Shown here in pieces: positions 41,090-52,944 of a stretch of DNA of 64,000 nucleotides. A program made the translations under genes and the position numbers. Origin of the DNA: Bathynomus jamesi (lineage: Eukaryota > Arthropoda > Malacostraca > Isopoda > Cirolanidae); contig JAJOZX010008801.1 in the NCBI GenBank assembly GCA_023014485.1, positions 62,001-126,000 of the forward strand. Direction: 5' to 3'. The notes under the pieces are model-generated. The model was given only the letters and a program-made list of their open reading frames with translations. It searched no databases and was not told the origin of the DNA. Within the stretch, counting starts at the first letter, position 1. Each line of letters starts with the position of its first letter.

Positions 41090-42800
41090 TCCATTTTTTA
41101 GCACAAGCAAATAGAAAAATTTACTACAGATCTTACAGCTTTAATAATTAATAGACCAAAATTCATTAGAGGAATAACATTATTTGATTGGTTTGGAGTA
41201 ACCGAAAATAACCATTACATTGGAAAAAATTTCGCCGAAGCATTCTCAAGAACATTAATGAATATATTCCACCCAAACTTTCCTCTTAAATCAAAAGTAA
41301 TATTTAAGACTAAATAGAACAACCACTGGATCCATCCCCACCACTCACCGTGAGTCTTAAACCAAACATTCTTTAACTTATGGAAAATAGATATTATTAA
41401 CGAACAGACATACAAAAATTAGTGTAACAGACTTAATGCAGTCATTAAAAGAGCGAAAGCAGATCACTCTTGTTCAAAATTTGATGAACAAAAATTCAAT
41501 ACAAAAAAAGCTATTGAACATTCTGAAGGATTTAATTAACACAAAAATGGTTAAAACTTAAAACAAATCTCTCGTTCTCCCTCACACAAAGGCGGAAATT
41601 GATCCCAAAGACGCGGCCAATTTATTAAACAACCTCTTTGCAAATATCGGCTCCAATACTGCAGCCTCTATCCCAATTATAGACACTCACTACCGACAAT
41701 ACACGCTGCAACCAAATCCAATCTCGTTTTTCTTTGATCCAATCTTACACGAGTGAGTCCATGACTCCAGATTTGAAAAAATTTACTGGAGCACAGCTCT
41801 GAATTTACTTTTTTTCCCCTTACACCGCTAGATAGGTTAATGATAGTAAACTCTTGAATTGACGACATACCAAAACCCAAACCCAAATTTACTTTTTCTC
41901 ATGGCCAAATTTACTGGAGCAATGCTCCCAAGATCCCAGGAATCTGGAGTCATGTACACGACGACGCCTCTTTAGGAATGAAATATCTGAAAAAGACTCC
42001 AAATTAGTAATGGAAAAATTGCAATCCCACTCAGTAAACTAATGAACTAATTATTAATCCTATATTCTCTGACTACGTACATAAACTTCTTAAAGAATCG
42101 AGAGAACGCCCTATTTTCATGCCAGGAAACCCAAACATTTCATCCAATGGACCACTCCATGTCCCTATTGCCAACTTTAAGTAACGTATTGAAGAGAATC
42201 GTATAGAGTTAAAAGGCAACAACTTGGAAATTCATTACCCCACTGCGTGAAGGTGAGAGTCACACGAGCCTGAGCATTGATAAGGTGACTGGATGACCCA
42301 ACCTAACCCAGTAGCTGGGAGCGAACCCAGAGCCTCACCGCCCAGAGTCAGACACACAGACCACTGAACTTTAATTTATGTATTGTATACAATAAACTTA
42401 CTAAATTCTTAATAAAATACGATATTTTAAGTAAAATACAGTTTCAGTTTAGAGTTGGCCATACGACTGAAGATGCCATAAACACGCTATTGGAAAATAT
42501 CTGCCAGAATTTAAACAGTAAATTTATAACACTTCCTCGGTTTTCCTTGACTTGTTTAAAGCATTTGGTACACTTTCGCGCGTGGAATCTTATTGAGTAA
42601 ACTTCACATAATACGGAATAAGAGGAAATATTGTTAATTGGTTCAAATCGTACCTGAATAATCATCATTAATTACGTCAGATTAAAAGGTAATTCATCCG
42701 ACAAGGCGCGCTAAATACGGGTCCCACAAAGATCTATTTTTGGGACATTACTGTTTTTAATTCATGTCAATGATTTTGATTTCTCAAGTTCTCAACCACA
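41090..42800 (+). pseudogene. Daphne-like LINE remnant
   Basis: Pieces in several frames: a pre-RT basic region near 41420-41580 (RLNAVIKRAKADHS, KFDEQKFNTKKA), DPKDAANLLNNLFANIGSN (41610), SLLPTLSNVLKRIVY (42165), then after a SINE QFRVGHTTEDAINTLLENIC (42450), GIRGNILNWFKSYL (42615), RLKGNSSDKARLNTG (42685) and a GTLLFLIHVNDFDFSS tail (42745). Stops are frequent. Around 41730-41960 a short foldback (catgactccagatt with its inverse) interrupts it. The clade call is tentative. Confidence 0.75.
42215..42375 (-). mobile_element. tRNA-derived SINE inside the LINE
   Basis: On the minus strand GTTCAGTGGTCTGTGTGTCTG and a GGTTCGCTCCCAG B-box form the tRNA-like head, followed by a body with caccttatcaatgctcagg and a tail ccaagttgttgcctttt. 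It lies between two reverse transcriptase pieces of the Daphne-like LINE. Confidence 0.7.
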
Positions 42801-43043
42801 CCAAATTGTGTACAATATTCAAATAATACATTTCTTCACATCATACACCCTAAATAGAAGTAAATATTTCTTTTAGATGTTTCATTGTCCTAATTTTATG
42901 AATTTTGAAATGTCTAATGAGTTAGACATTTCACAGTAATGAAACATTTTGTTAGACATTTCCGTAAGTCAGTTGAAGTGTCTAAATTGTCTCGATGTTT
43001 TAAACAATTGAAAGAGCTAATCTGAATTGTTTAATGAAATGTT

Positions 43044-43253
43044 GGATCACCCGAAGATCAGGGCCCTCAGCCTTCTTTAGTTAGCTTTATAAGGCTAACT
43101 AACGAAACTATAACGACCTAACCTAACCACTCGTCAATGGCGTACACCGTACAGTTGACCTAACGATTTGTTAGGTTAGGTCGTGATATTTTCGTTAGTT
43201 AGCCTTATAAGGCTAACTAAAGAAGGCTGGGGGCCCTGATCTTCAGGTGATCC
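43044..43253. mobile_element. GG-end foldback element (type D)
   Basis: Ends GGATCACC(C/T)GAAGATCAGGG and the inner arms match 9418 and 12786. Module copies read TAACGACCTAACCTAACC and its inverse. The flanks GAAATGTT and AAAATTTG do not form a clean duplication. Against copies 1 and 2 about 70 bp of the host repeat is missing at this point, so a deletion accompanied or followed insertion. Confidence 0.82.
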
Positions 43254-43639
43254 AAAATTTGCTTCACAGAATTACTCTTTAAAAATTTTTGACTTCCAAT
43301 TGATATTGATTTCTTCTCGTAATTGACTCTGTATCTCTATTAAATAACTTCGTGTAATTTACGTTATCAAAGCCGTTTATCAGTTCTAAATACCCGATAT
43401 AAGTCGACGCTTTTCAAGTAAAAATATATTCAATTCAGATAATTTTTCATCATATATTTTAACTCTGAGTTGTAGATTAATTTTGGTTCTAGCTCGAACC
43501 CTTTCTAACTTATCAGTATCTTTTCTCAGGTATAGACTATCTAACTTAGAGACAACTTAGGATAGGTCTATCATATATCAAGAAGCCTAGGTCTAAGGCT
43601 AAGCTCAGGCTCACAGGTTGGTTCTTAATCTTGAAGGAT

Positions 43640-44523
43640 TTTACTGGTGCTGGGGCCTTCAGGCCCAGTAATCGGAAGACGGGGAGGCTGGTCACATATA
43701 TATTTCCGTTCATTACTCATCACCCCCATCCGCCATACAAAGTTTGGTCGAAATCGGTTCAGAAAAGTAAATTTTTTTTTCTGCGGACAGACGGACAGAC
43801 ATTCGGTGAATTATAGTAAGAGGACAGACAGACAGACAGACAGACACACAGACACAGTGTCGATGAATTATAGTAGTAACTAGTAAAAGATCGGTGCTAC
43901 GCGCCGATTTTGCTAGATTTGCAGTGCTTGGGCCTTCGGCCCAAACCCAATTGTGGGCCTATGGCGTATTTTATTTTGAACACCACTATCCCTTTATCTG
44001 GATATCATTCCTATTCCTCTCACTTTGAGCCTCAGTAATTGAGGTGCCTGCGGCCCTCCAATTACTGGCGAATCAATTATTCGGTTAATAAAACTACAGA
44101 AAAGAACGCAGCCATGAAAATCTAAAGCTTCACAAATCTTGATGCAATGAGCTCGGATGTGAAGCTCAAGATTTTCATGACTGCGTTCTTTTCTATAGTT
44201 TTATTGACCAAATAATTGAACCTACAGTAATTGGGGGGGGGGGCCGCAGCGCCCCCCCAATTACCGGGAGGTTCAATTATTTGGTCAATAAAACTAATCA
44301 TGAAAATCTTCAGCTTCATAAATCTTGATACAATGTGAAGCTCAAGATTTTTATGGCTACGTTCTTTTCTATAGTTTTATCGCGGTGCTGGGGCCTTCGA
44401 GCCCAGTAATTGGGGGGGGGGGGGAGCTGGTCACACATATATTTTCGTTCATTACTCATCACTCCCATCTACCATAAAAAAATTTGGTCGAAATCGGTTC
44501 AGAAACGTAAAAGTTTTTTCTGC

Positions 44524-44568
<45 letters not shown>

Positions 44569-44590
44569 TTTTTGGTGAATTATAGTAGTA
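43640..44590. repeat. SINE/RTE-like tails with (ACAG)n and G-rich hairpins
   Basis: Two similar blocks (43650-43880 and 44390-44600) read gtgctggggccttc, ttcattactcatcac, tttggtcgaaatcggttcag, then (ACAG)n and tgaattatagtagta. Such tails are usual in RTE-type LINEs and their SINEs. Between them an inverted pair (gaagctcaagattttcatga; ttattgaccaaataattga) surrounds G11 and C7 runs at 44235-44270. A further copy of the hairpin lies at 44930-45045. Confidence 0.6.
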
Positions 44591-45415
44591 ATTAATAAAT
44601 GCATGAAAGATACTTAGAAGACGTAAGTCTACATGGAATTAATTAATACTATAAACACCCAGGAATGTCTGTCAGTCTGTCACGCTCGAAAAGAGAAGAA
44701 GATTTTGATAATATGGGCGATATTTGTATTTTAATGCATTAGAAAAAGGCGTAATGAATTCTACTTTTAATTATAATTTTAAAAAGTGTAAAAAATATTT
44801 GCTTTTGCGTTCAGCTTTGAGCCGAAATTTAATCCGCGGCTAAGTTCAAAAATTTACCAAATGAGTTCTTTTTATGCACTTTCATACTGGTGCTGCAACC
44901 ATTACAGAATAAACATTGTATCAAGATTTGTGAAGCTTAAGATTTTTATGGCTGCATTCTTTTCTATAGTTTTATTGACTGAATAATTGACTCCCCGGTA
45001 ACTGGGGGGGCTTGCGGCTCCCCAATTACTGAGGGTCCACTTTAGCTAGTAAATGAATAAATGCGCATATATGATAAGTGTTTTCTCCTCTTTTCGATTT
45101 AGCCTATAAATACTAACGCTAAATAAACTGCGTCACATCTTCGAAATATTTTTAACCCCGATGCGCATGCGTCTAGGCGCAAACAATAGAAAACTAACTT
45201 ATTATACAAATGAAATATACAATTTCTAGCCTTTATATACATATTTGAAGCATATCGAGTAGACATTTCATATATATATAACCAAACGTCTAGTATTATT
45301 TAGATTGTAATTTAGATCTGATTAATGGAAGGAACAGGGCTTTAAAATATGTTTATAAATGGCTGTGTTCTAATAATCCCATATGATTATTACCACAAAA
45401 CATGGATACAAACTA

Positions 45416-45651
45416 CAGGGTGTGTATAAAGTAACGCGAGTGAAGAGACAAATCCGATTTGAACTGGTTTAAACTAGTTCTAGCTTGTTTTATAACTCTA
45501 AAACATTTTCAACACTTCTTCTAAACCTTACTATCGACTATACAGTTGTTATAAAGTACCTGTAATAAATATTACTCGTCCATGATCACTCGCGTTAATA
45601 TAATTCAGATCGGATTTGATTCTTCACGCGCGTTACTTTATACACACCCAG
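45416..45651. mobile_element. Tc1-like MITE with TA flanks
   Basis: CAGGGTGTGTATAAAGTAACG and CTGGGTGTGTATAAAGTAACG (right end read inward) are the ends; similarity continues for about 45 bp. TA lies on both sides (45414-45415, 45652-45653). A second copy is at 27534-27759. No coding potential. Confidence 0.85.
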
Positions 45652-47983
45652 TATCAAATCACTATTGTTAGTAGTGATCTTTCAATGAAGTTAAAGCATT
45701 TGGTATTACCTTGTTGCGGTTTCGTGCGTCGGTCTCTCTTCACACGAAGGTCAAGCTGGTGGCCGCGCCTCTAGGCCTGGCTTGGTGGAGGAGCGAGATG
45801 CTCTCGCGCGCTCCACCGCACATAGCTAGGTACACCCGGCTCATCTGGTACCGCCCTGAGCCAGGCATCTAGTTTTCTCTTGAAGACCAACTCTGACCCC
45901 TGTAACGTTTCTGAGGTCCTTAGGAAGCTGGTTAAAAAGTCTTGGACCCCTGACAACCAAGCTATTTTCCTTCAGTGTTGAGGAGGTCCCTTGTCAGGCC
46001 TTTAGTTTGGGAACACTACATATTCTGCCTTTCCTATTGTCCAGCGTTGTTTGGATGGTAATTGGATTTAGTTTAAGGTTTGCCACCAGTTTTTCGATCA
46101 TTTTCCATATGTAGATTATGGTATACCTCTTCTTTCCAGGGAGTACAGATTTAGTTTACGTAGTCTTTCCCAGTAGTTGAAGTCTTTGCAGCCATCAATC
46201 TTTGCTGTGAAATGTCTGCGTTTCTTCGAGTTTATTAGTTTCTTCCTTTTTATATGGGGACGTCAAAACTGAGTAGTATTCAAGTTTTGGTATGATCACT
46301 GTTCTCAGCAGGGGAATTATTACTGTCTTGCCCCTCCTTTTGAACGTTCTTAGTACTTGTCCCGCGACTCTTTTTGCTTTGTTTATTGCTATCTGATTTT
46401 GTGTCTCGAATTTCTCATCATCGGTCATTATTACCCCCAAGTCGGCCGCTTTCGTGCTCCTCTGAATTTCCTGTCTATCTGGAGCATAATATGCAGTCGC
46501 TTTAATTTCCTCATTTCTACCATATCAAGAGCTGAAATTTCTCGGTGTTAAATGTCATATTGTTGTCTTCTGACCATTTGTATTTTTATTTGTGTCCCTC
46601 TGCAAGGCCTCCACTTCATTTGCCTCGCTGACTTTTCCGCTGATCTTTGTATCGTCTGCAAATGATGTTACTATACTGTTGCTGTTAACGCCAGTCCATG
46701 TCTGTTAGCATGATAATGAACAGGAGTGGGGCCAGTACTGTACCTTGTGACACTGAGCTGCGTACTTCTGGTTCTGATGATGATACACCTTGAATTTTGA
46801 CGACCTGTAGTCGTTTTCTGAGGAAGTTATAGCTCCATTTTCCCACTTTGCCCGTTATCCCATGTGTTTCATTTTATGTGCTATTATACCATGCTCGCAC
46901 TTGTCGAAAGCTTTAGCAAAGTCCGTGTATATGACATCATAGTTTTCATTGCCTTCAAGTGCATCTAGGATATTGTTATAATGTTCTATAAGTTGTGATA
47001 AGCATAATCTTTCCGATCGGAGTCCGTGCTGATTTCCGTTGAATCTTTCCTGTGTCTGCAAGAAGTCATAGATTTTCCCTCTGACTATTCTTTCAAATAT
47101 TTTAGTATTTCCCGTGTCTAGGGATCTCCATATCCATATAAGGGTGTAGCTATTTCATTTTTAAAGTGTTTAATTAATAGTGCGTTCCATTTGTCCGGAC
47201 CTGCACCTGAATGTGATTTCATTTGTCCTATAGCTCTCGCTACGTCTTCTGGGGTAAAATCAAAGTCTGTTCTGCATTCTCCTTGCAATTTCTCTTCGAA
47301 GAATGCATCTATGTCAGGTATCGCTTTGTCACTTTTTGGGGTACTGATGACCGATTCTTACTGGGTTTCAATGTTTCAGCTATTTCTTTTGGATCGTCTG
47401 TTAGTTCATTATTCCCTTTCCTTAATGGCCCGATAGTGCGCGCGTTATTGTTTTCCTTTTCGCATAGCTGTAGAAGTATTTTGGATTTTCCTTTATTGCT
47501 TCTACTGCCTTTTCCTCTTCCCTCTGTATGGCCCTTTATCAGAGTTTGTATTTCCCTATCGATACTCTCCAGTTTTTCTTGTATTACTTTCCTGGCATTG
47601 TCGTCTCCGCAATTTGCTAACTTCGTCGCTACTCTCTTTTGCGGAATATTCTTCGCTTTTGCCTCTCTAGCCAGTTCCTCTTTCCTTTTGGCTGTGCTTT
47701 CGGAGCATATTTTTCCAAAGTTTTCAACGTCTTTTCTTCCAAGGTTGTTAGCATTTCTCAGTTGTCTTATTCTCTAAAACTGTTCTCCACTCTATTTGGC
47801 CATGTGTGATCTGATTTCTTCCCAATTTATGGTCTTGAGTTTAAGTTAAAAGCCCCAAATTTGCTTCCTTCCGTATGTGTATTGTCTTTTAAAGTTATCG
47901 CCATATTTGTTGATAACTCGATTATATTGTGGCCTGAGATAATAGTTGTGGTTATTTTTATATCGGTAATCAAGTTCGTGTTA

Positions 47984-48499
47984 CAGGAATACCTCAAAAC
48001 AGAGCTGGGCACTTGCGTTTTTTTGCCCGTTTTTTTGCGGTACTGCGGTACTGCGGTACTAACCGCACTACCAAACCGGTACCGCATAACGCAGTACCGC
48101 AAAGGATCGCTGAAAGTACAGCAGTACCGCTACCGCATTCAAATTTCCCGCGGTACTTTCCGCGGTATCGACCAACACGGTAGTACCGCAGTACCGCAGT
48201 ACCGCAAAAAAACCCGCAAGTGCCCAGCTCTGCCTCAAAATTCGTCGTTTCGCAGATTCGTCGTTTTTTTGAAAAAATGTGAAAAAAAAACGATCGAAAT
48301 TGACGAAATTCAACTGTTTACCAACGCAATATATTACATATTTTGCTGAAAAACGAGTAGAATTTGATTAATTAATCTGTTTAATAACAATAAAATGTTT
48401 TCTCATTGAAACATGTTATAATCTACCTCGAATTTCGTCGTTTCGTATTTCGTCGTGTTATTCCGGAACGAATTAACGAAGAATTTCGAGGTATTCCTG
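47984..48499. mobile_element. TA-flanked MITE inserted in the LINE endonuclease
   Basis: Ends CAGGAATACCTCAAAATTCG and CAGGAATACCTCGAAATTC (read inward). The LINE reading rejoins as VFTN-NTNLI if the element and one TA are removed, so the duplication is TA (47982-47983, 48500-48501), as for Tc1/mariner-type elements. The interior repeats ttcgtcgtttcg words. A hAT-like MITE sits within it. Confidence 0.82.
48000..48232. mobile_element. hAT-like MITE nested in a MITE, TSD CCTCAAAA
   Basis: Ends CAGAGCTGGGCACTTGCG are exact inverted copies. CCTCAAAA is duplicated perfectly (47992-47999, 48233-48240). The same family as 39704-39919, judged by ends and GCGGTACTGCGGTAC words, but its middle has lost palindromic symmetry. 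Confidence 0.9.
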
Positions 48500-48965
48500 T
48501 ATTTGTGAATACTAGATCTAGGCAGTTATTTTTTCTGGTATTTTCTGTTATCTCCTGCGTCAGCATAAACTCGTTTTTGAGAGCCATCAACATTTTTGCT
48601 CGCTCCTGGTCCTCTCTTGTGCCCCTCTTATCTTGTTGTATAAATATATTTCTACCCACCTTTTTGCATTTTATAAATGGAAAATTAAAGTCGCCGCAGA
48701 GTATTATATTAGGGGATGGAGAGTTTAGGGACTTTATTACGGTTCTGATATCATCAATGGCATCCGAAAATTTTTCATTTGGAGAGGTTGGAAGTCTATA
48801 GATGACGATCAGTACCACGTTTAATTTCTCTATTTTCACTGCAAGGGTTTCCACGAAACTTGGATTTACTTATTACCGTCTGTCATATGCCTCGCATGTA
48901 TATAAATAGTACAGCCACCTTTACATCTCGTTGGTCTATCCGCTCTTAGTAAGTTGAATCCATCG

Positions 48966-50072
48966 ATTTAGACGAAAAATTTCAAAAGTTACACGCAAGC
49001 TCAATATAAAAATATCTCGGTTTCTGCTCATTGTTTCAAAGTAAGAAAAAACCTTCCTCAAAACGCACTCCTTACCCTGTATTATTCAAAGAAATATATA
49101 AAACATCCTTTGAGAAGTCATTCGTAAAAAATGTCTGCAGATAGTCTCGCATCATGTTTACGGACAAAGTCGTATTTCCCCAATGTTTAAATTAAGTATT
49201 TTAAAATTAAATGATTTTTTACAAATTCATTGTTGTCGTCAGTATGTTCCAAAGTTATCGATAAAAAATGAACGTACCTCCCCATTTCAAAGAGCAACAA
49301 CCACTCCGAATCAGATACCATCATTATAAAACAAATTTATACACAAACCGGGTCATACAAAAACCCTCAATGGAGAAGATGTATCACGAAATGCAATTTC
49401 CGTAGATACTGACGGGTTTCATCATTATCGTATTTCGCAGATCATTAAACAAATACATCAATTAGTTTACTGAGGTAAAAATTCATTACTACCTTATTAG
49501 TGTAGTTAATCGAATCTTTAGTTTGTAATTATCTAAAATATGTATGGTTCGCATCCAGTCTCAATTCTCCATAATTTAACTACTTTTTTTATTAAACTTT
49601 TATTTTCATAATTTATCGTATTTTTTTCATTATTCTTCATTTATTTCGTACTAAGTATACAAATGATCCTTTTACTTAAAAACAATCATTATAGTTCATA
49701 CGATAATGTTTAAAATTGTCTAAATAGTCAAACAGGATATGTTACATATTTCTGTAAATATATTCACATTTTATTTATTTTTAATATTATTATTATTATT
49801 ATTATTATTACTTTTCTGCTAAAAATAAACTGAATCCAATCGATTTTGCATAAAATGCTTCCATGCTTCCTAACCGACATATTCTTGGCTAAGAATACTT
49901 GAATACTTTAAATATACTTATTTAACATTGTATCAAATACATAAATTGTGTAGGTAAGAAAAAAATGGTTGAAGATATTGTACAAATTTAAGAGACCCTA
50001 TTTTTTTAATGAAGTTTTTCAGTTCTCACTTATTATAAACACGAGCGGAGGGGGGGGGGGGGGGGATATATA
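48966..50072. other. No feature recognised
   Basis: AT-rich. An (ATT)n tract lies at 49789-49810 and a G16 run near 50050-50065. No motif-bearing frame. Confidence 0.45.
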
Positions 50073-50464
50073 CAGGGTGGTGCAAACTGGACCCATAGGC
50101 GGTTTATATGGAAAAAAGTGTGCCTGCAGGAAGTTTATTATGAAATGAAATTTTAATTACCATACACCAGTGACTAAATTATGTTAAATTTAACGTTCTA
50201 GTTCAGAATTTACAATAAGTGTAATGTATTTCGTATAATCGAGGCATAAGGAATTTGCGACTGAACGTGAGGTGGCTCCTTCTTTTGCGTACAAAAGCAC
50301 AAGCTCTATTCTTTCTGCTATTGTTAACTTGTCTGCCATAGGTAACAATCTGAAAATATTTAGTAAAATTATAAACAAAATTAAATTATAAAAACTATTA
50401 TAAAAATCGAAAGATATTTTTTATATAGTAATTGCCTATGGGTCCAGACTTTTTGCACCACCTG
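50073..50464 (-). mobile_element. Tc1/mariner-type non-autonomous element with transposase N-terminus
   Basis: Ends CAGGGTGGTGCAAA are inverted, with tata flanks, as at 36131-36517; outer sequence is nearly identical. The internal minus frame (50378-50190) reads MADKLTIAERIELVLLYAK, the start of a helix-turn-helix typical of these transposases. The two copies thus keep opposite ends of one lost transposase. Confidence 0.82.
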
Positions 50465-50499
50465 TACATATATATTACACAAAAAAATCTTAAGACAGG

Positions 50500-50502
50500 T
50501 GT

Positions 50503-50569
<67 letters not shown>

Positions 50570-50574
50570 AAAAT

Positions 50575-50613
<39 letters not shown>

Positions 50614-50632
50614 TGTGTGTGTACACACCAGA
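50500..50632. repeat. (CA)n, (TA)n and (TG)n cluster
   Basis: CA at 50505-50526, TA at 50531-50566, TG at 50580-50622. CA and TG are inverted partners around the TA tract, so the cluster can form a hairpin. Confidence 0.9.
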
Positions 50633-51067
50633 GTATTTCCCGATTCCTCCCGGTATAAGTATAACTGTTCCCGACGGAGGGTAACAATGTAAAGAGTTTG
50701 CAACTGGTTTTACGATCTTAATTTTATTAAGGATAAAAGTTAAGTGTAAGGCTCCGTTGACTTCATTGTTTAGATAACTTTTTCTTTTTAAACTGTAAAT
50801 TCTTTTGATAAAGGAAAAGTAAATTGTGTCGTACCACGTTCGAGATTTAAAATGTTTATATAGAAGGGGGGGGGTTGGGTTCTTCTTCCGGCGTGAAGCG
50901 GTACGGTTGTTCGTATTGTTTTTAAATGAAGGATAAACAATTTTGTATCTTTTTTTTTTTTTATAGTTCAAAATATTTAATTTTAAGTGTGTAAAAACTG
51001 TCATCGTTCGTAAATAACGTAAAACGAATATTTACTAATTGAAAAAAAATAGTCAATTTCACTTCTA

Positions 51068-51296
51068 CAGGGTGTTCGGAAAGTCACTGTGCACTATATA
51101 ATTAATGTTTTTTTAATATTTTTATATTTATATTTTTTTATATTATTTTTTATTATTTTATTATTATTTTTTTTAGTTTTCAACACCTTTTATAAGTTCT
51201 GATGGTCCTATCCATAACCTCTATCATATATGCAATGTTATACTATTGTATGCTATTAAATAAATATAAGTGCACAGTGACTTTCCGAACACCCTT
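51068..51296. mobile_element. Tc1-like MITE, TA flanks
   Basis: CAGGGTGTTCGGAAAGTCAC and AAGGGTGTTCGGAAAGTCAC (right end read inward) are the ends, about 28 bp long with one change. TA flanks both sides. The interior is AT-rich without coding potential. Confidence 0.83.
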
Positions 51297-51723
51297 TATT
51301 ACAAATTGGTTTTTAGCATTTTTAGCCTTTATAAGTTTGTGGTGTATTAAGGAGTTAAATTGCGTGTAACGATTATGGAGTCGTTGTCAATAAAATTGCC
51401 AAAATCTATTTACAATTTTATCTCTATTTTACCTTTTGCATTTTTGGAAATATTATCGGATGTATTTAAAAATTAGGTGACCTTTTGGGGTGGGGGCGGA
51501 TTCAAGCTTTTGTTATCGACTTTTGTTTTTGGGATGGGGGTGTGAAGGCTCCATATTTGTTGCGAACTTTGGACCCCCCCCCCTTTTTTTTTTTAGGCAG
51601 GAAGGAGGGTGGTGTTGGGACATTTAAATTAAAATTAGTCATTTTTATTATAGGTGTTTTTTTTTTTTTTTTTTTACTTTTATTACAGTTTGCATTAAGT
51701 GAATGCTATTTTAGTTGGGAGAA

Positions 51724-51953
51724 CAGTGGTTCTTAAACTTTTTAGGCTGCGACCCAAATTTTGGTCGCGGGGCTAGCTCGGCGACCCACGCTTTCGAACT
51801 CGGCGACCCATGCTTTCGAACAGCGCTCATAATAGATAATAAAATACATAATTAATGGTAAAATTATGATAAATGATAATAACCCAATCAAAATGGCTTG
51901 GCGACCCAAATTTTTTGGGTCGCGACCCGGGGGGGGGGGGTTAAGAATCACTG
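51724..51953. mobile_element. hAT-like MITE, TSD TGGGAGAA/AGGTAGAA
   Basis: Ends CAGTGGTTCTTAAACTTTT and CAGTGATTCTTAACC (read inward) are the classical hAT type. Flanks match at 6 of 8. Inner words tcggcgaccca and gcgacccaaatttt are repeated; the right arm has a long G run. Confidence 0.83.
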
Positions 51954-52940
51954 AGGTAGAAGTACGATACTTTTACCTGTTTAGGTCGCGAAGAGCAAAA
52001 TGTATGAAAATAAAACTTCGTGTTCACATTAGGTCGCCTCATCCGTCTTGACGGTTTTCTCATTTCTGTTAAGATTTATCTGTCAGTGTATCTGACTGTT
52101 TATTTATTTACTTAATTAATGAGTTAATTGCTTATTATTTTAAGTATTTAAAAAAAAAATATGGGTCACGGAACCCTAAATTACGCATATACTGAAAATA
52201 AGAATTTGCGTTAATTTTTCTTGAAACAGCGAATCCCTCAATGACTTGTGGGTTTCTTCAATTTTTTTTTTTTTTTTTTAATTTCCGAGAAGTGTGGCTG
52301 TTTATTTAACACTTCATATTTCAGAAAAAGGGGCTGTAACTCGATTGAAGTAGGAAATATTTTATCCTTAGCCTTTGTATCGTGATTCATTTGTTTTACA
52401 AGTCGTTTCCGGAGGAAGTGGTGCGCGTGTGGAAAGCATTAACAACATCTTGGCGCTGAAGGAGAGTTTATAATCGAGTTTTGCTCGAAGGAAAATCGTT
52501 AATCTCGAGTGTTTTGGCCCCCTTTTATAGGGGCGTGTGGCGTCTTCAATACAAAAGATAATTTTAGTTTTTCTCTTAAAAAAAAGTTTTAGCAGCTAAA
52601 GCTTTGGATTCTTCGTAACGTGACCTTTTTTTTATTATTTCTTTTTTTTTTGTTTTTTGTTTTAATAAAACAGGTTTTCATGTTGACGTCATTAAACTTG
52701 TTTAAACAGGATTAATGTAAAACGTGCACGGCGTAATTTTAAGTATCGTACTTTGGCGTGGTGTTGTTTTTACCATTAATATGTAAGTTCCTATTTTTTA
52801 AATTGAATGTGGTTTAATTTAACTGACCCCCCCCCCCCCTTTTTTTTGAGGACGGGGAGGGGGGGTCAGTTATTGAATAGGACTAAGAATAAGGTTTTGG
52901 GGGTTGGTTAGACTCCTTCGTCTATGACGGGGGTGGGGGG
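51954..52940. other. No gene recognised
   Basis: AT-rich DNA with poly-T, poly-C (52824-52839) and poly-G runs. No motif. Confidence 0.4.
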
Positions 52941-52944
52941 GGGG

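Larger units (their letters stand above)
42840..45310. repeat. Large dispersed repeat, copy 3, with other insertions
   Basis: Pieces 42840-43043, 43254-43640, 44590-44640 and 45050-45310 line up with copies 1 and 2. Between them lie a type D foldback (43044-43253), a SINE/RTE-like composite (43640-44590) and a second insert (44641-45050). It preserves empty sites for the insertions at 9049, 9811 and 10226. Confidence 0.72.
45705..48965 (-). pseudogene. CR1/Rex-like LINE with endonuclease and reverse transcriptase, multiply interrupted
   Basis: Minus-strand order: LLRTDRPTRCKGG (near 48950), IYRLPTSPNEKF (about 48800), ILCGDFNFPF (48690) and NNCLDLVFTN (48520), an AP-type endonuclease. After an insertion come NLITDIKI and SGHNIIELST (47960-47900). 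The RT has NQHGLRSERLCLSQLIEHY (47040), VIYTDFAKAFDKCEHG (46930), QGTVLAPLLF (46740) and SFADDTKI (46660). The tail has GVIMTDDEKFET and DEPGVPSYVRW. Stops and frameshifts make it inactive. It shares its 3' end with 16501-17012. Confidence 0.88.

Noticed and set aside
47191..47777. 184-residue plus-strand protein in this interval
   Set aside because: It is antisense to the minus-strand LINE, which has clear RT and endonuclease motifs.
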